Assembly (NCBI RefSeq): GCF_000516985.1
Contig: NW_006917094.1
Location: 3,985,833-4,049,832, forward strand
DNA: 64,000 nucleotides
Source: Pestalotiopsis fici W106-1
Lineage: Eukaryota; Ascomycota; Sordariomycetes; Amphisphaeriales; Sporocadaceae
Reading direction: 5' to 3'
Positions within the stretch are counted from its first letter, which is position 1, and each line of letters opens with the position of its first letter. The notes beneath the pieces were generated by a model. It saw only the letters and a list, made by a program, of their open reading frames with translations, was not told the DNA's origin and searched no databases. The translations under genes were made by a program, and so were the position numbers. Shown piece by piece: positions 1 to 13,300 of the stretch.

Positions 1-2756
1 AATATCTTGCATCCGCCAAATAACGTTAGCCACTGATTGGATGAACTGCTTCTTACCACATCTTGCTTGGGGCTGACGAGCAATCCTCGTCCTCAAAGTC
101 CCCCATAAGTAAGAGCAGGAAATATAAAATTTAAGGTTATGCAGTTTTTAAACATCGTGGACAGCGGAGTGGGGAGTTGCCGTCTCTGCATGTCATGTCA
201 TGTCATGTCGACCAGGCTTCTGGCTGAGACCTGTCAATTCTGCAGCCTGAATTGCGAAATGTGATGTAAAAGTAAACTCTTTTTTCGAAAACTATTTTCT
301 TATTCCGTCACCATTTCCTTCCAAACTATACCTGGACGTGCGTCGCAACTATTCCTGCTTATGGCCACCTCTTTCTGACAAGGAGCGACTGACAGTGAGC
401 TGATCCCATGCTTCCCTGCAGCTTTTCCATCATATTGGATTGCCCTCTCTCACTCTTTCTCCAGCTCAAATGAAACTCGACTGCTTCTTATGATGCGCAT
501 GTTGCAGACGGCAAACACTTCCCATGTTCTAGAGGTACTTTTCGAACGATGTAACCTATAAATATATATCTACCCTCGCTTGCCGCTCGTACTCGATGGA
601 GCACTCCCGTTGTCCCCCGTCAATAACTCGGGAGATCACATCATAATTATCATCATGTCTATTTCGTAATCCAACGTGCTTCTCAAAGAATATGCCACGG
701 ACATCCTCATAGCTATGGCTTTGACATCCTTGCAAGAATGCCAACAAAGCTATCCCCGGGATCTCACAACAGAAGACGACCGAAAGATATGGAGCTTTTC
801 CGACTTCTAGACAACTTCACTTGGCATTCGATGCTTTTCGACCTGGTGAGGAGACAACATCCATGGCGTGCATGGTACTCGTCAATAGAGGCTACTATAC
901 AAGTTTTATATTGGTCATATATAATATTAATTACCTGCAGGAGCCAAGGAGGTGAATGCAGTAAGCAGATGTTCTTTTTCAGTGCACGGCACAAGCGAGT
1001 ACAATTAAGCTGAAACTGTGCAGTCCATTTCCCAAGTAGTATATTCATCTAATACTTACTATGTAAATTCATTGTGAGTTAATATTTACTGAATGTGTTT
1101 TCTTTCCAATAATGACTGGCTGCAATATAAATTGGATTTCTATGTAACCAGTGATTACAAAACAAATATCTGCAAACTTCAATGAACAAACTAATATGGG
1201 CAATCATGTCTTATATAACTCACTGCATATAGCAGTGGACGGTATCCCTCCAAGACATTGATGAGGAAAGCGTGCCTCAGGCATTTTCGACGGAAACACA
1301 AAATCTTAATACCCAAAAGGAATGAACAACCGCCAATATCCGTTCTGACCTTTATTTGCAGGCGGGAGCCAAAAGTCCCCCCCCCATATCAAACAGCGCG
1401 ACTAAACAGCATGGCGCGGTACAGGTGACTGCACGTAGCAGGATATCTGGGTTTTCGCCATGACTATTCCGCATGTAGTGGTGCATTCTCGTCTACATGG
1501 CATGATCGAGAAAGCTAGAAAGTATACCAATGCATGTCTTACCTACGCCACGACTGAAAACATGCGAGTCACAGGAAAGCCGGCCAGACCAACCGCACAA
1601 TGTGTTACTATATTTCAAGAATTGCGGCTCGCCTAGCCCCGGGAGCGACGGCCACAGAACTACGAATGTGCACGACTATATAATTTACCTGGACGGTAGG
1701 TAAGACAAGCAGAGTGACTGGCATGTTTATTCGTAGACTCACTCATGATGGAGGTGTTGCTTGCGGTATCTTGACATCGGTACAAACTCGCTCCCGACTT
1801 CTCCCCGTGTCCAAGCCTTGTTGCTGTTATGCAATAGCCGTGGACACATCACGTCGACCACAAGCTTGATTTTCTCCCATCAATCCTGTCGGCAAAAGAA
1901 TGGAAATTTCCTCTATATCGGCAACGATACCAAGGGAGGGTCGTGACTACCCGGCACTATCACCATAGCAATGCAATCTATTAATTATTTGACCTCCTAT
2001 CGGAGCAAACTAGCTTTCATGCTCCCGAGGCCCAAGTTCTCAATGAGGTCTGAGTCAATCTCATGATTTTGAAAATTGTAGTAACATGGCATATGATCAT
2101 CATGATATCGCTTTCAAAAACATCTCCAATTTTTAACCGAGGAACTCGGCAGCAACTCGACTTTTGCCAACTGAGAAGTTAGTAGGCTATTTGAGACTTG
2201 AAAGGAGTGGCATCGATTCGACAACATGATCGGAATGAGTAGGAACACCGGTTACTCCCTCGTGCCATATATCACATATTTTCGGCTGTTGATTTTTTTT
2301 GCTATTCACTGACTATGATATGTGATGGAATTGCTTTACAGGTGATTTTGTTAGTCTTCGCTAGTCTTTACAGAGGAGCCTCCATTCCCTTGTAGGTCAG
2401 GCATGATTCGTGGAAGTTTGCTCAAGACTTGGCTGTCATGTAGATGGGCGAATTACGGCATAGGTAACGTTTGGAGGCGGAGGAAATTCATTTGCTGGAG
2501 GCGGTAGCAATCGCAGCGGTTTTCTCGGGACATGTCCTCCGCATCGCCAATGGCGCACAGAGGAGGGTTGGCACATATCCTCGACTAGTCAATCCGCCCC
2601 CATCCAATATAGCTTACGACTACAAAGAAAGTTTTGTTGTATTCAACGGACGTGATCATGATTATTTGTCTGTCAAGGGAGACTAAGACAGGCCCTGATT
2701 TCTCCGAAAAGCTGCACTTGGCGGATAGCTCATTGTTTCTCTTCATAGCATGATTA
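1..2756. other. Gene-free left flank
   Basis: No open frame with an ATG, sensible splice sites and recognisable protein content was found here. The stretch holds short TGTCA tandem units near 191-209, a TATA-like AT run near 558-570 and a short C run near 1377-1385. The end nearest 2756 is presumably the 3' flank of the transporter gene. An 85-codon stop-free minus frame near 556-810 has protein-like composition but no ATG and no recognised family. Confidence 0.5.
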
Positions 2757-5700
2757 CTAGCCAGATCCGAGGTCCCAAAGTCTCTTGAATTCGCTGTCCC
2801 GACCCAACAGCGTCCGAGGATTATCCCACTCGAGAATTTTCCCGCCCCCCATGACGGCTACCCGATCAAAGTCGGCCACGGCTCCGATGCGATGGGCAAT
2901 GGCAATCACGGTACAACCGACAAATTGCTCGCGAATCACCTGCCTAATCAGCCTCTCGGATCGCTCGTCGACATTGCTGCTCGCCTCGTCGAGCATGATG
3001 ATTCTCTTCCCCGCCAGCACGGCCCTGGCCAGACACAGGAGTTGGCGCTGGCCCTGCGACAGGCGGTCCATGTCGAGCATGCTATCGAGACCGCCCATGC
3101 GCTCGACCGTCTCCCTCATCTCTAGGCGGTGCAGCACGGCCAGGATCCTCTCGTCCGTCTGCCTGCCGCCCAGAGGCACCAAGTTGTCGCGGACGTTGGT
3201 GTTCTTGAGGAAGAAGGGGTGCTGAGGGACGACTGCGACGGCGGCGCGGACCGCCTGCCGCGAAAGCGTCGTGATGTCGACCCCGTCAATCTCGATGCGA
3301 GAGTCGCTACTGACCTCCATCATGCGCAACAGGCAGGCTACGAGACTGCTTTTCCCGCTGCCGCTGCGCCCGCAGATTCCTACGGTAGAGCCCGCGGGTA
3401 TTTCGAGAGTAAGATTATGCAAGACTGGCTCCCCATTTGACGTATATGCCGCCGTGAGGTTCTTGATGGAGATGTGTCCGTTTAGAGGCCACGACTCGGG
3501 CACAGGGGCTCTCTCGCCGAGCAGGTTCTCGCTCTCGGTGTCTGTGCAGAACTTCTTGACCCGGGCGACTGCGCCAAACGACGTCTCCAGCTGCGTCCAT
3601 TCCTTGATGACGTTTATGAGCGTCTGGCTAAACGCCGTCACGTTGAGGACGGCCAGGGCGACGAACCGCGGCGAGAAGTCGGCTCGGAGGTGGACGACCA
3701 GGACCATGAGGATGGTGGCCAGCACCGCGACCATCAGGTCCAGGACGAGCGTCAGCCACCGCTGAATGCAAAAGAGCAAATAATAAGGCCGCTGGGATGC
3801 ATCCAGGAGCTCGAGATATCTTTCCTTGAATCGCGTCTGCCAGCCAAATGCTCTCACACTAGAAAGGCCTTGAAGGAGGTCGAGAAATTGGGTGAACAAG
3901 GGTGATTTGGCTTCCAGATCAAGGAGACGAATCTGGCGAGATGTCTTGAGATAGAATTTCTAGATATGAAAAGTGATATTAGCAAGCGACTTCGTGTTTT
4001 CGTTGTACTCAAAATGAATGCAAATTTGAAGACTGGTCAATATTTACCTGAAGAACTAGTCACAAACATATTAGTACTTGCAAACACGCAATGGCCTAGA
4101 CACTAAACTTACCCCAGCAGAAGAGCATGATGGGAGGCAATGTTGCCGCGAAATACCCTGAAAAGACACACATGAGGACTGCGGCCATGACCACTGTGGT
4201 GATATTCAGCGCAAAGTCGATCAGAGTATATGGTAGCTCTGTATCAATCACAGACATATCTTGACTGAACCGATTTGTCGTGACGCCAACATCTGTATTG
4301 GAGAAAAAAGATAGTGGAGCTTCCATGACAGCATTCAGCAGGCGAGCGTGAAGCACCTCTGAATTCTTTGGTACCATGACGGTGAGATAGAAATAAGCCC
4401 CTCCAGTGATACCAATTATTGAGATACCAGAGAGCATTCCATAGAACCCGAGGTAGAAGTTGTTGATCTCCTGTCCGGTACTGGACTGGCCAGTCCAGAA
4501 ACTCAGGAGCAACTCGGTGGACTTGAAACCTGCCGAGTAAAAGACAATGAGAATTGCAAATAGCCATGAATACCACAGAGGCGACGACCCCAGATAGTAT
4601 CCGTACGTTGCAAGTTCTCCGATAAATCCAGTCGTGGAGGGCAGTTGCTCATCCGTGGTCGGGCGTCGAGGCACCGTCTTCATGTCCATATCTTGGTGGC
4701 CGGAGGTGTCCTCTGGCTGATCAGACCCATTCTGTTTGACTTGCAGACCATGTAGATAGTTGGTATTTGCCTGAAGCTCCTCGAAAGAGCCCTGGTGGAA
4801 TATGTGACCGCTCTCATCGAGTGCGATGACATGATCAGCATATGCTAGTCTGTGAACTAATGATGGCGCAGGGGAGTCAGTATTCTACCAACAATATATT
4901 CGAGGTTTAATTGGACTTACTTGTATTGGTAATGCAGACCACAGTCGTGCCCATCTCTCGAAACAATCCGTCCTTTGCGAAAAGACTTTGGTAGATGTGT
5001 TCTTCCGTGCGCCCATCCTGTCCAGCAAAGATGTCATCAAGGAAAACAACCTTCTTTCTCGAATAGATAGCACGCGCCAGGGTGAGTCGTTGTTTCTGTC
5101 CTCCACTCAGAGAGACTCCAGCACTGCCCGTTTTTGTCGCATCTTGATTTGGCAGTTCTAGCATATCTCTTTCGAGTGAACACGACGAAATGACCCTTTC
5201 GTACCAGGCTTTGTCCAAGGCGGCAGCCCCAAGAATATTCTCACGTATCGTCAAGTTCTGTATCCAAGGTTCTTGGCTAGCCAGGGCAACATCACGCGAA
5301 ACGGTGTGAATGGACCCCTTTATAGGCCGAATTTCTCCAAGCAATGCTTTCATAAGCGTGCTCTTTCCAGAACCTGATGCCTTGGATCAGCTGTGACGGA
5401 ACGTGGTATGTCAGGTGATAGAGCGGGAGTGAAATGGGGTACATACCAACATTTCCAATAATAAATGTCAACTGTTGAGCGGGGATAGTGCAGGAAAGGT
5501 CTTTCAGCGTAGGGGCCTCAGAGGCTGACCACCCGAAACTTGCATTGGACAACATCATCAACGGTGCCCCATGGTGAATTTCTGATGGTGCTCGAAGAGT
5601 TTGCAGCTGGATGGAAACCGAGTTCCGCGATGACATATCTTCCTCGAATATTGATGAAGCATTTCCACTCGAGCTCTGGCTCAAGGACTGCCGCATGTCC

Positions 5701-7905
5701 TCGCGACTTTCCGAGAGAAGGAAATTCTGGATGCGTTCGAAACATGCTTTGGCTGCACTCAGCATGGGAATCGTGCGAATGACAGTGGCTATCGGATCCG
5801 ATAAGAGGTAGATCAAAGACAGGGAGCTATATGCCGAAGCCACATCCAGAGGCTGACCGGTCCCCTTGGAAATGATGACAAAAGTCGCAAAAGTTGCCAG
5901 GGGCGCAATTGTCACCGTGCTGCTTCCTAGGTATCGTCAATTGCGCGTACTTTTGAACCAGAGTGAGATGTCTTACCAAGGAATACTCGGCAGCTAAGCA
6001 GCCCTCGATATTTGCTCGCCAAGTTTAGCTCCTTTACACGAAGCTTTTGAACCGTTTGGGTCAATAGATCGGTGAGACCGAGCATTTTTACCTCCTGTCA
6101 ATTGTATGTTGTTAGTATTTCGTTGAATTTCGGACAGGGAATACACACCTTCATGGATCCCAGCATCGACGCAGTCACGTCGACTCTGGTTTGCGTGCCG
6201 CGGATCCAGGTTCTTTGAGCATTTCCCATGAATCTTGCAAGTTGCATGATGGAAACAGTGGCGACTGTGATCAGGTTAGTCTGGTGTTTGCTGGGGTGCT
6301 GTTCGGTGACGGGAGAAAACCGACTTATCGTTACCGTCATTGGTGTCAATGCCGCCAGACCCAGGTTTCTATACAAGAGATACAAGGCCACACCACATTC
6401 GATAGGCGAGGCCCAAACCTCGTGCAAGTTGGCAAAGGTCAGGCAGATATTCTCCGAATCGGTTGACATCAAGGTTACGGCGACTGTGAAATTGTGAGTG
6501 GAAAGATTGCTCCCACAGCCAGCGGCGAGAACTCACTGGACTCATCTAGAGCAGTTGTGCTGAGATCCAATGTCTTGCAATAAATCATGCCACCTAGACT
6601 TCCTCTTACTGCAGTGACAAATCTGGGGAGTCAGCACATGTCAGATTCACATGATGAGCACAATGCTTACCTGTATGTCATGTGGTAGTAGAACCCATTA
6701 CCTATCTATTACTATCATTAGAAGTCTTGAAATCGCGAGAATAGGGAAAGAAGTTGACATAAAAGAGAACACTTACCGCCAATCCAAGGAAAACGAGAAG
6801 CCATGCTCCCGTGAGACCCCAGCCTATCTCATCTGGTTGCGATAAATCCCCTGCAAAGTCTGTAGTTCTTGAAATGAGAAAGGGCTGGGTATACTTGAGC
6901 GCTATTAGGCAGAGGCGAGGAAACACGCCAGAGAGAAAAACCCATTTGCAGGCAATGAGCGTCGATCGAAAGAGCGCATTTTTCTTGGATCTATTAGCTA
7001 TTGTCTCGTCAGTATATGCTATGCGTGCTCTGGATGGATTTACTCTATACCTGAGCCCCAAGCACTTTGTGATCGTTCAAGCAATCTTGTCGCCTCCAGA
7101 CTTTCGTGGATGGGAAATCTAGGATATTTTAGCGACCGAAAATCTCAAAGCGAGACGAGTACCACTATACAAGTCTTGCTCCGTCAGCGAGCGACCAAAG
7201 CCAGCCTTCATCAGCGGATTGAGCCACCAAAAGACCGTCCGGCTGAGAATCCCACTCGTCACCTCGGGCGACAGCTCTCGATACTGGGACAGGAGGATGG
7301 ATCTCTTCTCCCAGGCCTCGGCCGCCAGAACGAGAAATTTAATGGCAGCAACCGATGTTACAAGCCTCGCGAGGATGTCGACGTTTTGAAGAAGCCATAA
7401 TGTCCTGACATTAACGCAGTCGAATAGCAAGGTGAAAAAGAGATACACGTTGATGAGTGTCGACGGGCTGACTGAGCGTGTATGCTCAGCATGTGACACA
7501 AGCAACAGCAGGAGCCCGTTTACAAAGACGAGCACGGCGGCTGCAATCTGAGCCGTGGTGATGACCGACGATCCAAGAGCCAAATATAAAAGGTCAACAA
7601 GTTGTAGAGCAGTATAGATTCCAATAAGCGCCTTGAGACGGGAAGTCATATATTAGCATTCTGTTGTACAGACGCTGCAAGTAATTGGTACCGACCACTT
7701 TCAAGACAGAGTGTGTACTCTTGGTGACTTTGCGGGGTTGCTTGATCAGCCAGAAGAGGCGCTGGGGAGCTACGATGAGGAACAAAGCTGAGGGCACAAT
7801 GGACAAGATGATACTCTCAAAGGCGAGCGTGAAGTCAAACCTGTATGGTGCCGAGGGTCCAATGCTGGACTCGACCAGGATATCCGAAGATGAGTTGAAA
7901 GCCAT
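2757..7905 (-). CDS. ABC multidrug transporter, ABCC (MRP) family, spliced
   Basis: Full ABC exporter with two transmembrane halves and two nucleotide-binding domains, expected to export conjugates or drugs across the plasma or vacuolar membrane. The start is ATG at 7905 (MAFNSSSDIL), followed by a hydrophobic N-terminal region. NBD1 (about 4907-5530) has a Walker A rebuilt across an intron (GNVGSGKST), the signature LSGGQ and Walker B VVFLDDI, with Asp where many NBDs have the catalytic Glu, as is common in fungal ABCC NBD1. NBD2 (about 2760-3480) has GRSGSGKSS, LSQGQ and IIMLDEASS with an intact Glu. More than ten introns are needed. Short exons at 7118-7051, 6997-6777 and 6705-6671 join in phase to give a typical ABCC TMD1, and TMD2 lies at about 3590-4660. 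Some donor sites are inferred, and two appear to be GTCGGT rather than GTAAGT. The family is certain; the substrate is unknown. Confidence 0.9.
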
Positions 7906-8937
7906 GGCCGTTCCAGACTTTTTTTTTTTTTTGCAATTTGTACGTTCAAAAGTCAGCGGAAGGGGAAAAAAGTGAAAAAAATACAATCTTGTCGAGAGAG
8001 CATTATATGCGGGTGCTGACAACTCGACGGAGCTGCAGTGTATCGGTGTGGATTAGTCGGCCGCTCGCCGGGTCAGATCAGGCGGTTTAGATTATGCCGA
8101 ACTCCGCATTATACTGCTTGAGGGCACTCCGGGCGCCAGTCACGTCAGGACGGAAGAGCACATCACATCCCGCTTCTCTTGCATTATTAGGCACCGACAT
8201 TACGATGTCAATGAATTGCATCACTTTTTACTTGCATACGAGCAGATAAATAGGAATGGAGGTCTATGGACCGGGATTCCAGCACGCAAACTCAAGCCGA
8301 AGCCGAGCTCGTCGGCTTGAGACTCTATGGCGTGGATTCTTGGCTTCCAGCATGATTATTGAACAATGCAATAATGCTTGGAAGCTTAATATCTACCCGA
8401 GATCTCCTTGTCCATGGAAGTGTGAACAAAAAGGAGGCTCAAGGATTTAGTTGCAAAACAGTATACAGAATATGGAGATCATGTATGTATTCTACAATAG
8501 AGGTCAAGCAGAGCAGGGGTAGCTCTGTAAGCGAGTCTTTCCGCCCGCTAAGCCCATCTCGTCCTCACCTATTGGAAAACAATGACGTGTGAGTGAAACC
8601 ACGTGTGATTGTTTTTCTTCCCCCAGGCACGGAACATTTCCCGCCAGAATTGATTGAGCCACTTGGATGCGTGAAGAATGCCTTGGCACCATATATCCGT
8701 AAATGTACTGGCATTACATCGCGGAACCGGATTCTGGGACAGGCCTCGGTAGTCGTACATTCGTCAGAATCACCTGCGGTAAAGACATTCATCTGCACAT
8801 GAGAGGAACTTGAGAGCAGCCATGCTGTCTTGACGAAAACAGAAAGGAGGGCTAAAAACATACCGCATTTCCTCGAGACATCCATTCATGATTGCAAGAC
8901 GAGGCTCCATTGAAGTTCCAAAAACAACAACGACACC
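7906..8937. promoter_or_regulatory. Divergent intergenic region, transporter / membrane protein
   Basis: About 1 kb separates the start codons of two divergently transcribed genes. On the transporter side an A-rich tract (T run 7920-7932 on the + strand) lies just upstream of the ATG, and a TATA-like GCATATAATG is at 8010-8001 on the minus strand, about 100 nt upstream of the start. No binding-site consensus was identified with confidence. Sharing of control elements is inferred from geometry only. Confidence 0.4.
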
Positions 8938-10366
8938 ATGGCGCCACGCCGACAGTCTCAAAGACACCCGAGCCACGCGCACAGCGTCGCAGGGCCCGTC
9001 TCGTTCCTCAACCCCACCAAAGCCTACATCAAACCTGCCGATGCCCGTGACGGCCAGGACCAAGTCGACCCGTCTGCCAAGTCGGAGGGAGCGGACGCCA
9101 AGCCGGGCAATGGTGGGCCCATCAAGCCCACTGATGCGGCGCCGGCAGCCGCAGCTACGGGTGTCTATCACCTATGGCGCTCTCGCGACAATCGCAAAGG
9201 TCGCCACGCCATCATCGTGCCGCCGCGTCGTGGTCATACGGCGAATGGTCCCACTGCAGTGTCGCACCCAGACGTGTCGAATTCCGCAAGAGGGGTGATG
9301 CGCGGTCTCTGGAAGATGGTGGCGTGCTATCCCGTCTGGGATGTCAGTTACGACGTGGCCACGATATTCACACTCGGTGAGTCTTGAAACTGCTCTATAG
9401 ATATTCATACGACTCTGCAAAATATGGTCGACGGCTGACCATGACTTCAGGCTCGATAATATGGGTATTCAATGGATTTTTCGTATGGCTACCCGAACAG
9501 AGCCCCGATACCGAGTTTGGCGGCGAGGTAGACTATGGGGGCGGAATCACGGCTTTTATCGGCGCCACCATTTTCGAGATTGGCTCCGTGCTGCTCATGT
9601 TTGAGGCCGTCAATGAGAGCCGGACGCAGTGCTTTGGCTGGGCGCTGGAGGAGGCCCTCGAGGACGGACTGCGCCTTCGGCCCCGGCCAGGCAATTGCTC
9701 GCACCACCACGCCGAGACCAAGTCGCTGCTCACGACGCATCGTGGTCGCGATACTCCCGCCTCAGCCGAGAACAGGTCTTGGGCATGGTGGCCCACGCGG
9801 GAGGAACTGAGGACACATTACTTTAGAGAAATTGGGTTCCTGGCCTGTCTCGCGCAATTCATTGGCGCCACCATCTTCTGGATCGCCGGCCTCACCGGCC
9901 TGCCGCCCATCTACGATGCCTTATCCGTGCCGGTTGCCAACGGTATATACTGGCTCCCGCAGGTCGTGGGTGGCAGCGGTTTCATCATTTCGGGCTGGCT
10001 CTTCATGCTCGAGACGCAGCCCAACTGGTACCGACCCGCGTGGGGGACATTGGGCTGGCACATTGGATTTTGGAACCTAGTCGGGGCTATAGGGTTTACT
10101 CTGTGCGGTGCCCTGGGCTTTGCCAGTGAGAATGAGTCAGCCGCCTATGCTTCGGTGCTGGCCACGTTTATCGGATCTTGGGCTTTCTTGGTATGTGAAT
10201 ATCTCTTTGCAATCGTTGATTTGTTGTACTGATATAATGATGCCTAAAGATTGGAAGTGTGATTCAATGGTACGAAAGTTTAAACAAATACCCAATCAAT
10301 ATCAGCAAAAAGGCATCCGCGAAGTACGATTCACCAGATGAAGAAGAGGAGAGTCAAGATTCATGA
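8938..10366 (+). CDS. Multi-pass integral membrane protein of unknown function
   Basis: Three exons, 8938-9376, 9451-10190 and 10250-10366, splice in consistent phase to 431 residues. Both introns are canonical (GTGAGT..CAG and GTATGT..AAG). The ATG has a good context (ACACCATGG). The first ~110 residues are polar and Ala/Pro/Lys-rich. After that come several hydrophobic segments, including regions beginning SIIWVFNGFFVW, GGITAFIGATIFEIGSVLL, FLACLAQFIGATIFWIAGL, WLPQVVGGSGFIISGWLFML and FWNLVGAIGFTLCGALGF. The tail is acidic (DEEEESQDS). Repeated G-A-T-I-F patterns in two segments hint at internal duplication. It looks like a conserved fungal membrane protein, but I cannot name a family or activity. 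It is divergent from the ABC transporter, so co-regulation is possible but unproven. Confidence 0.85.
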
Positions 10367-13300
10367 ACAAGAACATGTGTGTGGGGGACATAATAGCATA
10401 ACCATTTGGGAAGACCCAAGTCATTTGAGAACAATGTGACATCACCAAGTGAAGTAATATTATGTCTTCATCAAGAGCAGTTTCCGCATTCAGACCCGGT
10501 CAAGATAACTTCGAGGACATGTCAATAACTTGTGATGTCATAGAAGAATGGGCTGTAGAATTTGGACAATTTTTGAAGAGTTCATGTTCCAGGCTCTATC
10601 TTGACGTATTGATGGCCGTCTTCACTCTTCGCAAGGGCATTACAGAAATGACTCGCCGAATGTACGCAAAAATGCGTCCGTGGGTCAGGCCAGATATCAA
10701 GCACAAAATTCCATACTGTCACATGGTGTTCATTTGTCATTCTCGCAATTTCTAGGCACTTGAAGAACTAGTTTTTCTTGGCTTTTGCAACTGCCGTTCT
10801 ATCTTCACCAAGTCGTTCTGAGATAGGTTTGAGAAATATCACTAATCGAGGGGCGGCTCAATGTCAAAAAGTACCTACTGCATAGGGCAGAGTTTTACTT
10901 TTCTAGCATGAGTTGGAACCTCGACTATCCATAGGGCATAGGCACTGTTTTCGCTAAGGCGGATGTTCTGAGCGAGTCACGAGATAGCCTCGATTTTTCT
11001 AGACCTGACCTCGGAACTGTATCGCAAGGCGGCATAGTAGAGCCAGATTGAGCAGCAGTAACAGTAGCAGTAACAACCGTTGTGTAGACTAGTAGTCGAA
11101 TAGATTGGCAGCTAAGGCGGGAGTCACAGTCCGTCGCAAGCCAGACAATGGGGCAAGAAAGGTTTTTGGGACAACGCGAGTCGTTGAGTTGCGGAACTGC
11201 CGCCTCGCAAGTCATGCCGCTTTCTCACAAGTGGACTGCAATGATGCAACAACGACGGGTGATCTACCAAGCCATTTGTATTCAAGCCTCCAGTATATGA
11301 ATTGTGGGAGACGCGGGAATAAAAATAACTCCCGGTGCGTGATGATACCAGCAAGTCTTCAACTACTTTTGTTGCTGAGGTTTTGGATCCCGCGCCGAAT
11401 GAACGTCAACGAGAGCCCGTCATGTCAGATCATACGACGAAGTACACTAATAGGCGTTGAAACAGATATTCTGCCAAGCCCTGTTCCTGGTCATGTCTTG
11501 TTTTCTTTACCTTGGGCTTGGATAATGCAGGTCCGCCAATAAACATTCGCCCCAAATCAGTACTGAAAGCATGAAAGTGAACGGATCGGCAGGAGACTTC
11601 TAGCACTGAAGCGCACCTACGACGTTAGCCAGGTCCTTAGGTGGTGATTCGTTGAGTCTATTCATGTTTGGCGTGACTCTAGGATCACGGGCCGCGCGGA
11701 ACAAGTGGGATTTAGCACCAGAAGGACGGGCCTCTCGCTCCTCGCTGCGTCGTTAGCGTTCCCTGTCCACGACCCCAAATGCCTGGTACGCGATGTTTGT
11801 TGGAATTTCGTAATCAATGATCCTCGCTCGAGGTGAGCCCAGGCGATGGATAGGATCTCGAGCCGAGATCGCGTCGGCCGCTGTGCGAGGCAAGGAATAC
11901 GAATATGGTGTACGTGTATGTAGGCCGAAAAGCAGCTAGCCGCAACCTAGTGCCTCGACCGGATTGTGCCGGTGTTCCAAGAGAACCCAATGCAACGCTG
12001 GACCTGTGACCCGAAATTGTCACGAAATTTTTAGCAGTCGTAACATCAACACAGCAAGCATATTGGCGCCCCGTCAGCCTTGGCCTGTCCTGGGGTCACA
12101 ATGGACCACCCAGGCTATTGTGGTAAAGCCGATGAGCCTACTCATCTGAAGCTCGCGAGGTGGTTGAGAAGTAGACACAGATTTGCAGACAGCGATAAGA
12201 ACCGAGGAGGGTCAACTGCGTGGACACTAGATTATCGCTGACCAGAGGCTCCGCGGATAGACGTGTTCTAGAAATTGGCAGCGTCGATCTGTTCGGAAAA
12301 TGTCTCTAGCAGACTCAATAGTGTTCTTGTACCCTCTTCTCTTCTACCTGAAGTTAAATGGACATTGAGCACTATGGCGAGGCCCATAGCTTTGATTCCG
12401 TCACAATGGAACGGTGGATCTTTTTGTTAATGAAATTATGGAGCGGTGGTTCCTGGGCGGTTAGCACCCCGTGTGACCCCTGGCTAGAGGGTTGCTTAAG
12501 GCGGCATCTCGACCGGACGAAAAAGCTTCTCTGAATGAGAAAGACGTGGGAGATCCGTCGGTCTGTGCATCTGGTGTTGAAAGTTTCCATGTCGTAGCAC
12601 GACGGTTGTTATTGAGCATCTGCAAGAGAGGGCCGACGCGCCGCTGCAGATTCATGTTGCATATAGTAGATGGTCGTCGAGGTTGGGCTCCCGTGCAGAT
12701 TACCATTAGGTATGTAGGTAAGTAGGTAGGTGATACTCTTTGATCAGCCTATGATCATCCTGATCCGCACTCGCAGAAGCATTTCGATCTGCCTGCAAAG
12801 CCTGCCTCCTCCATTCAGTTGGAGGAGATGAGCAAGGGGACTCGCGTATTGTTTCTCTACTCCGGTTGAATTCGCGGCCTTGTTAATGAATAAATGGGTC
12901 TGCTCAGGTACTCGACGAGCATACGGTAATGGAATCAAGAGAGACGTTGTGGTGTGCCTTGGTGTGATAATGCGCGGTGGTAAATTAAAGCGACCACGTT
13001 TACCAGGGTCCTTGGAATCGTGAACCAATATGGGAGTTGGTGAGTGTGCTTGCAGGCCCGCAGCTGCAAGTCATGGGAGATGTGCCCATCAAGAGTCTCA
13101 TCCAATGCTGCGCGCAGCGAGCGAGTACGGCCTCTGAGGGGTCAACGTGAAGATTATTGAACATGGTAATATTGCCGAGGGGACTCGGCGATTGGTTGAG
13201 TTCTGCTGCACCACGGGCGTTTCTGTGTTTCGTCGTACGTGCATATTGAATGGAGTACATACATACTGCAGCTACTGCAGCTGGCGAGACGTGCTGCAAG

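Noticed and set aside
556..810. 85-codon stop-free minus frame at the left end
   Set aside because: Protein-like composition but no ATG, no splice partners found and no recognised family; cannot be told from chance.
10462..10755. 97-codon ATG ORF after the membrane protein gene
   Set aside because: No recognisable domain; it sits where the 3' untranslated region of the upstream gene is expected.
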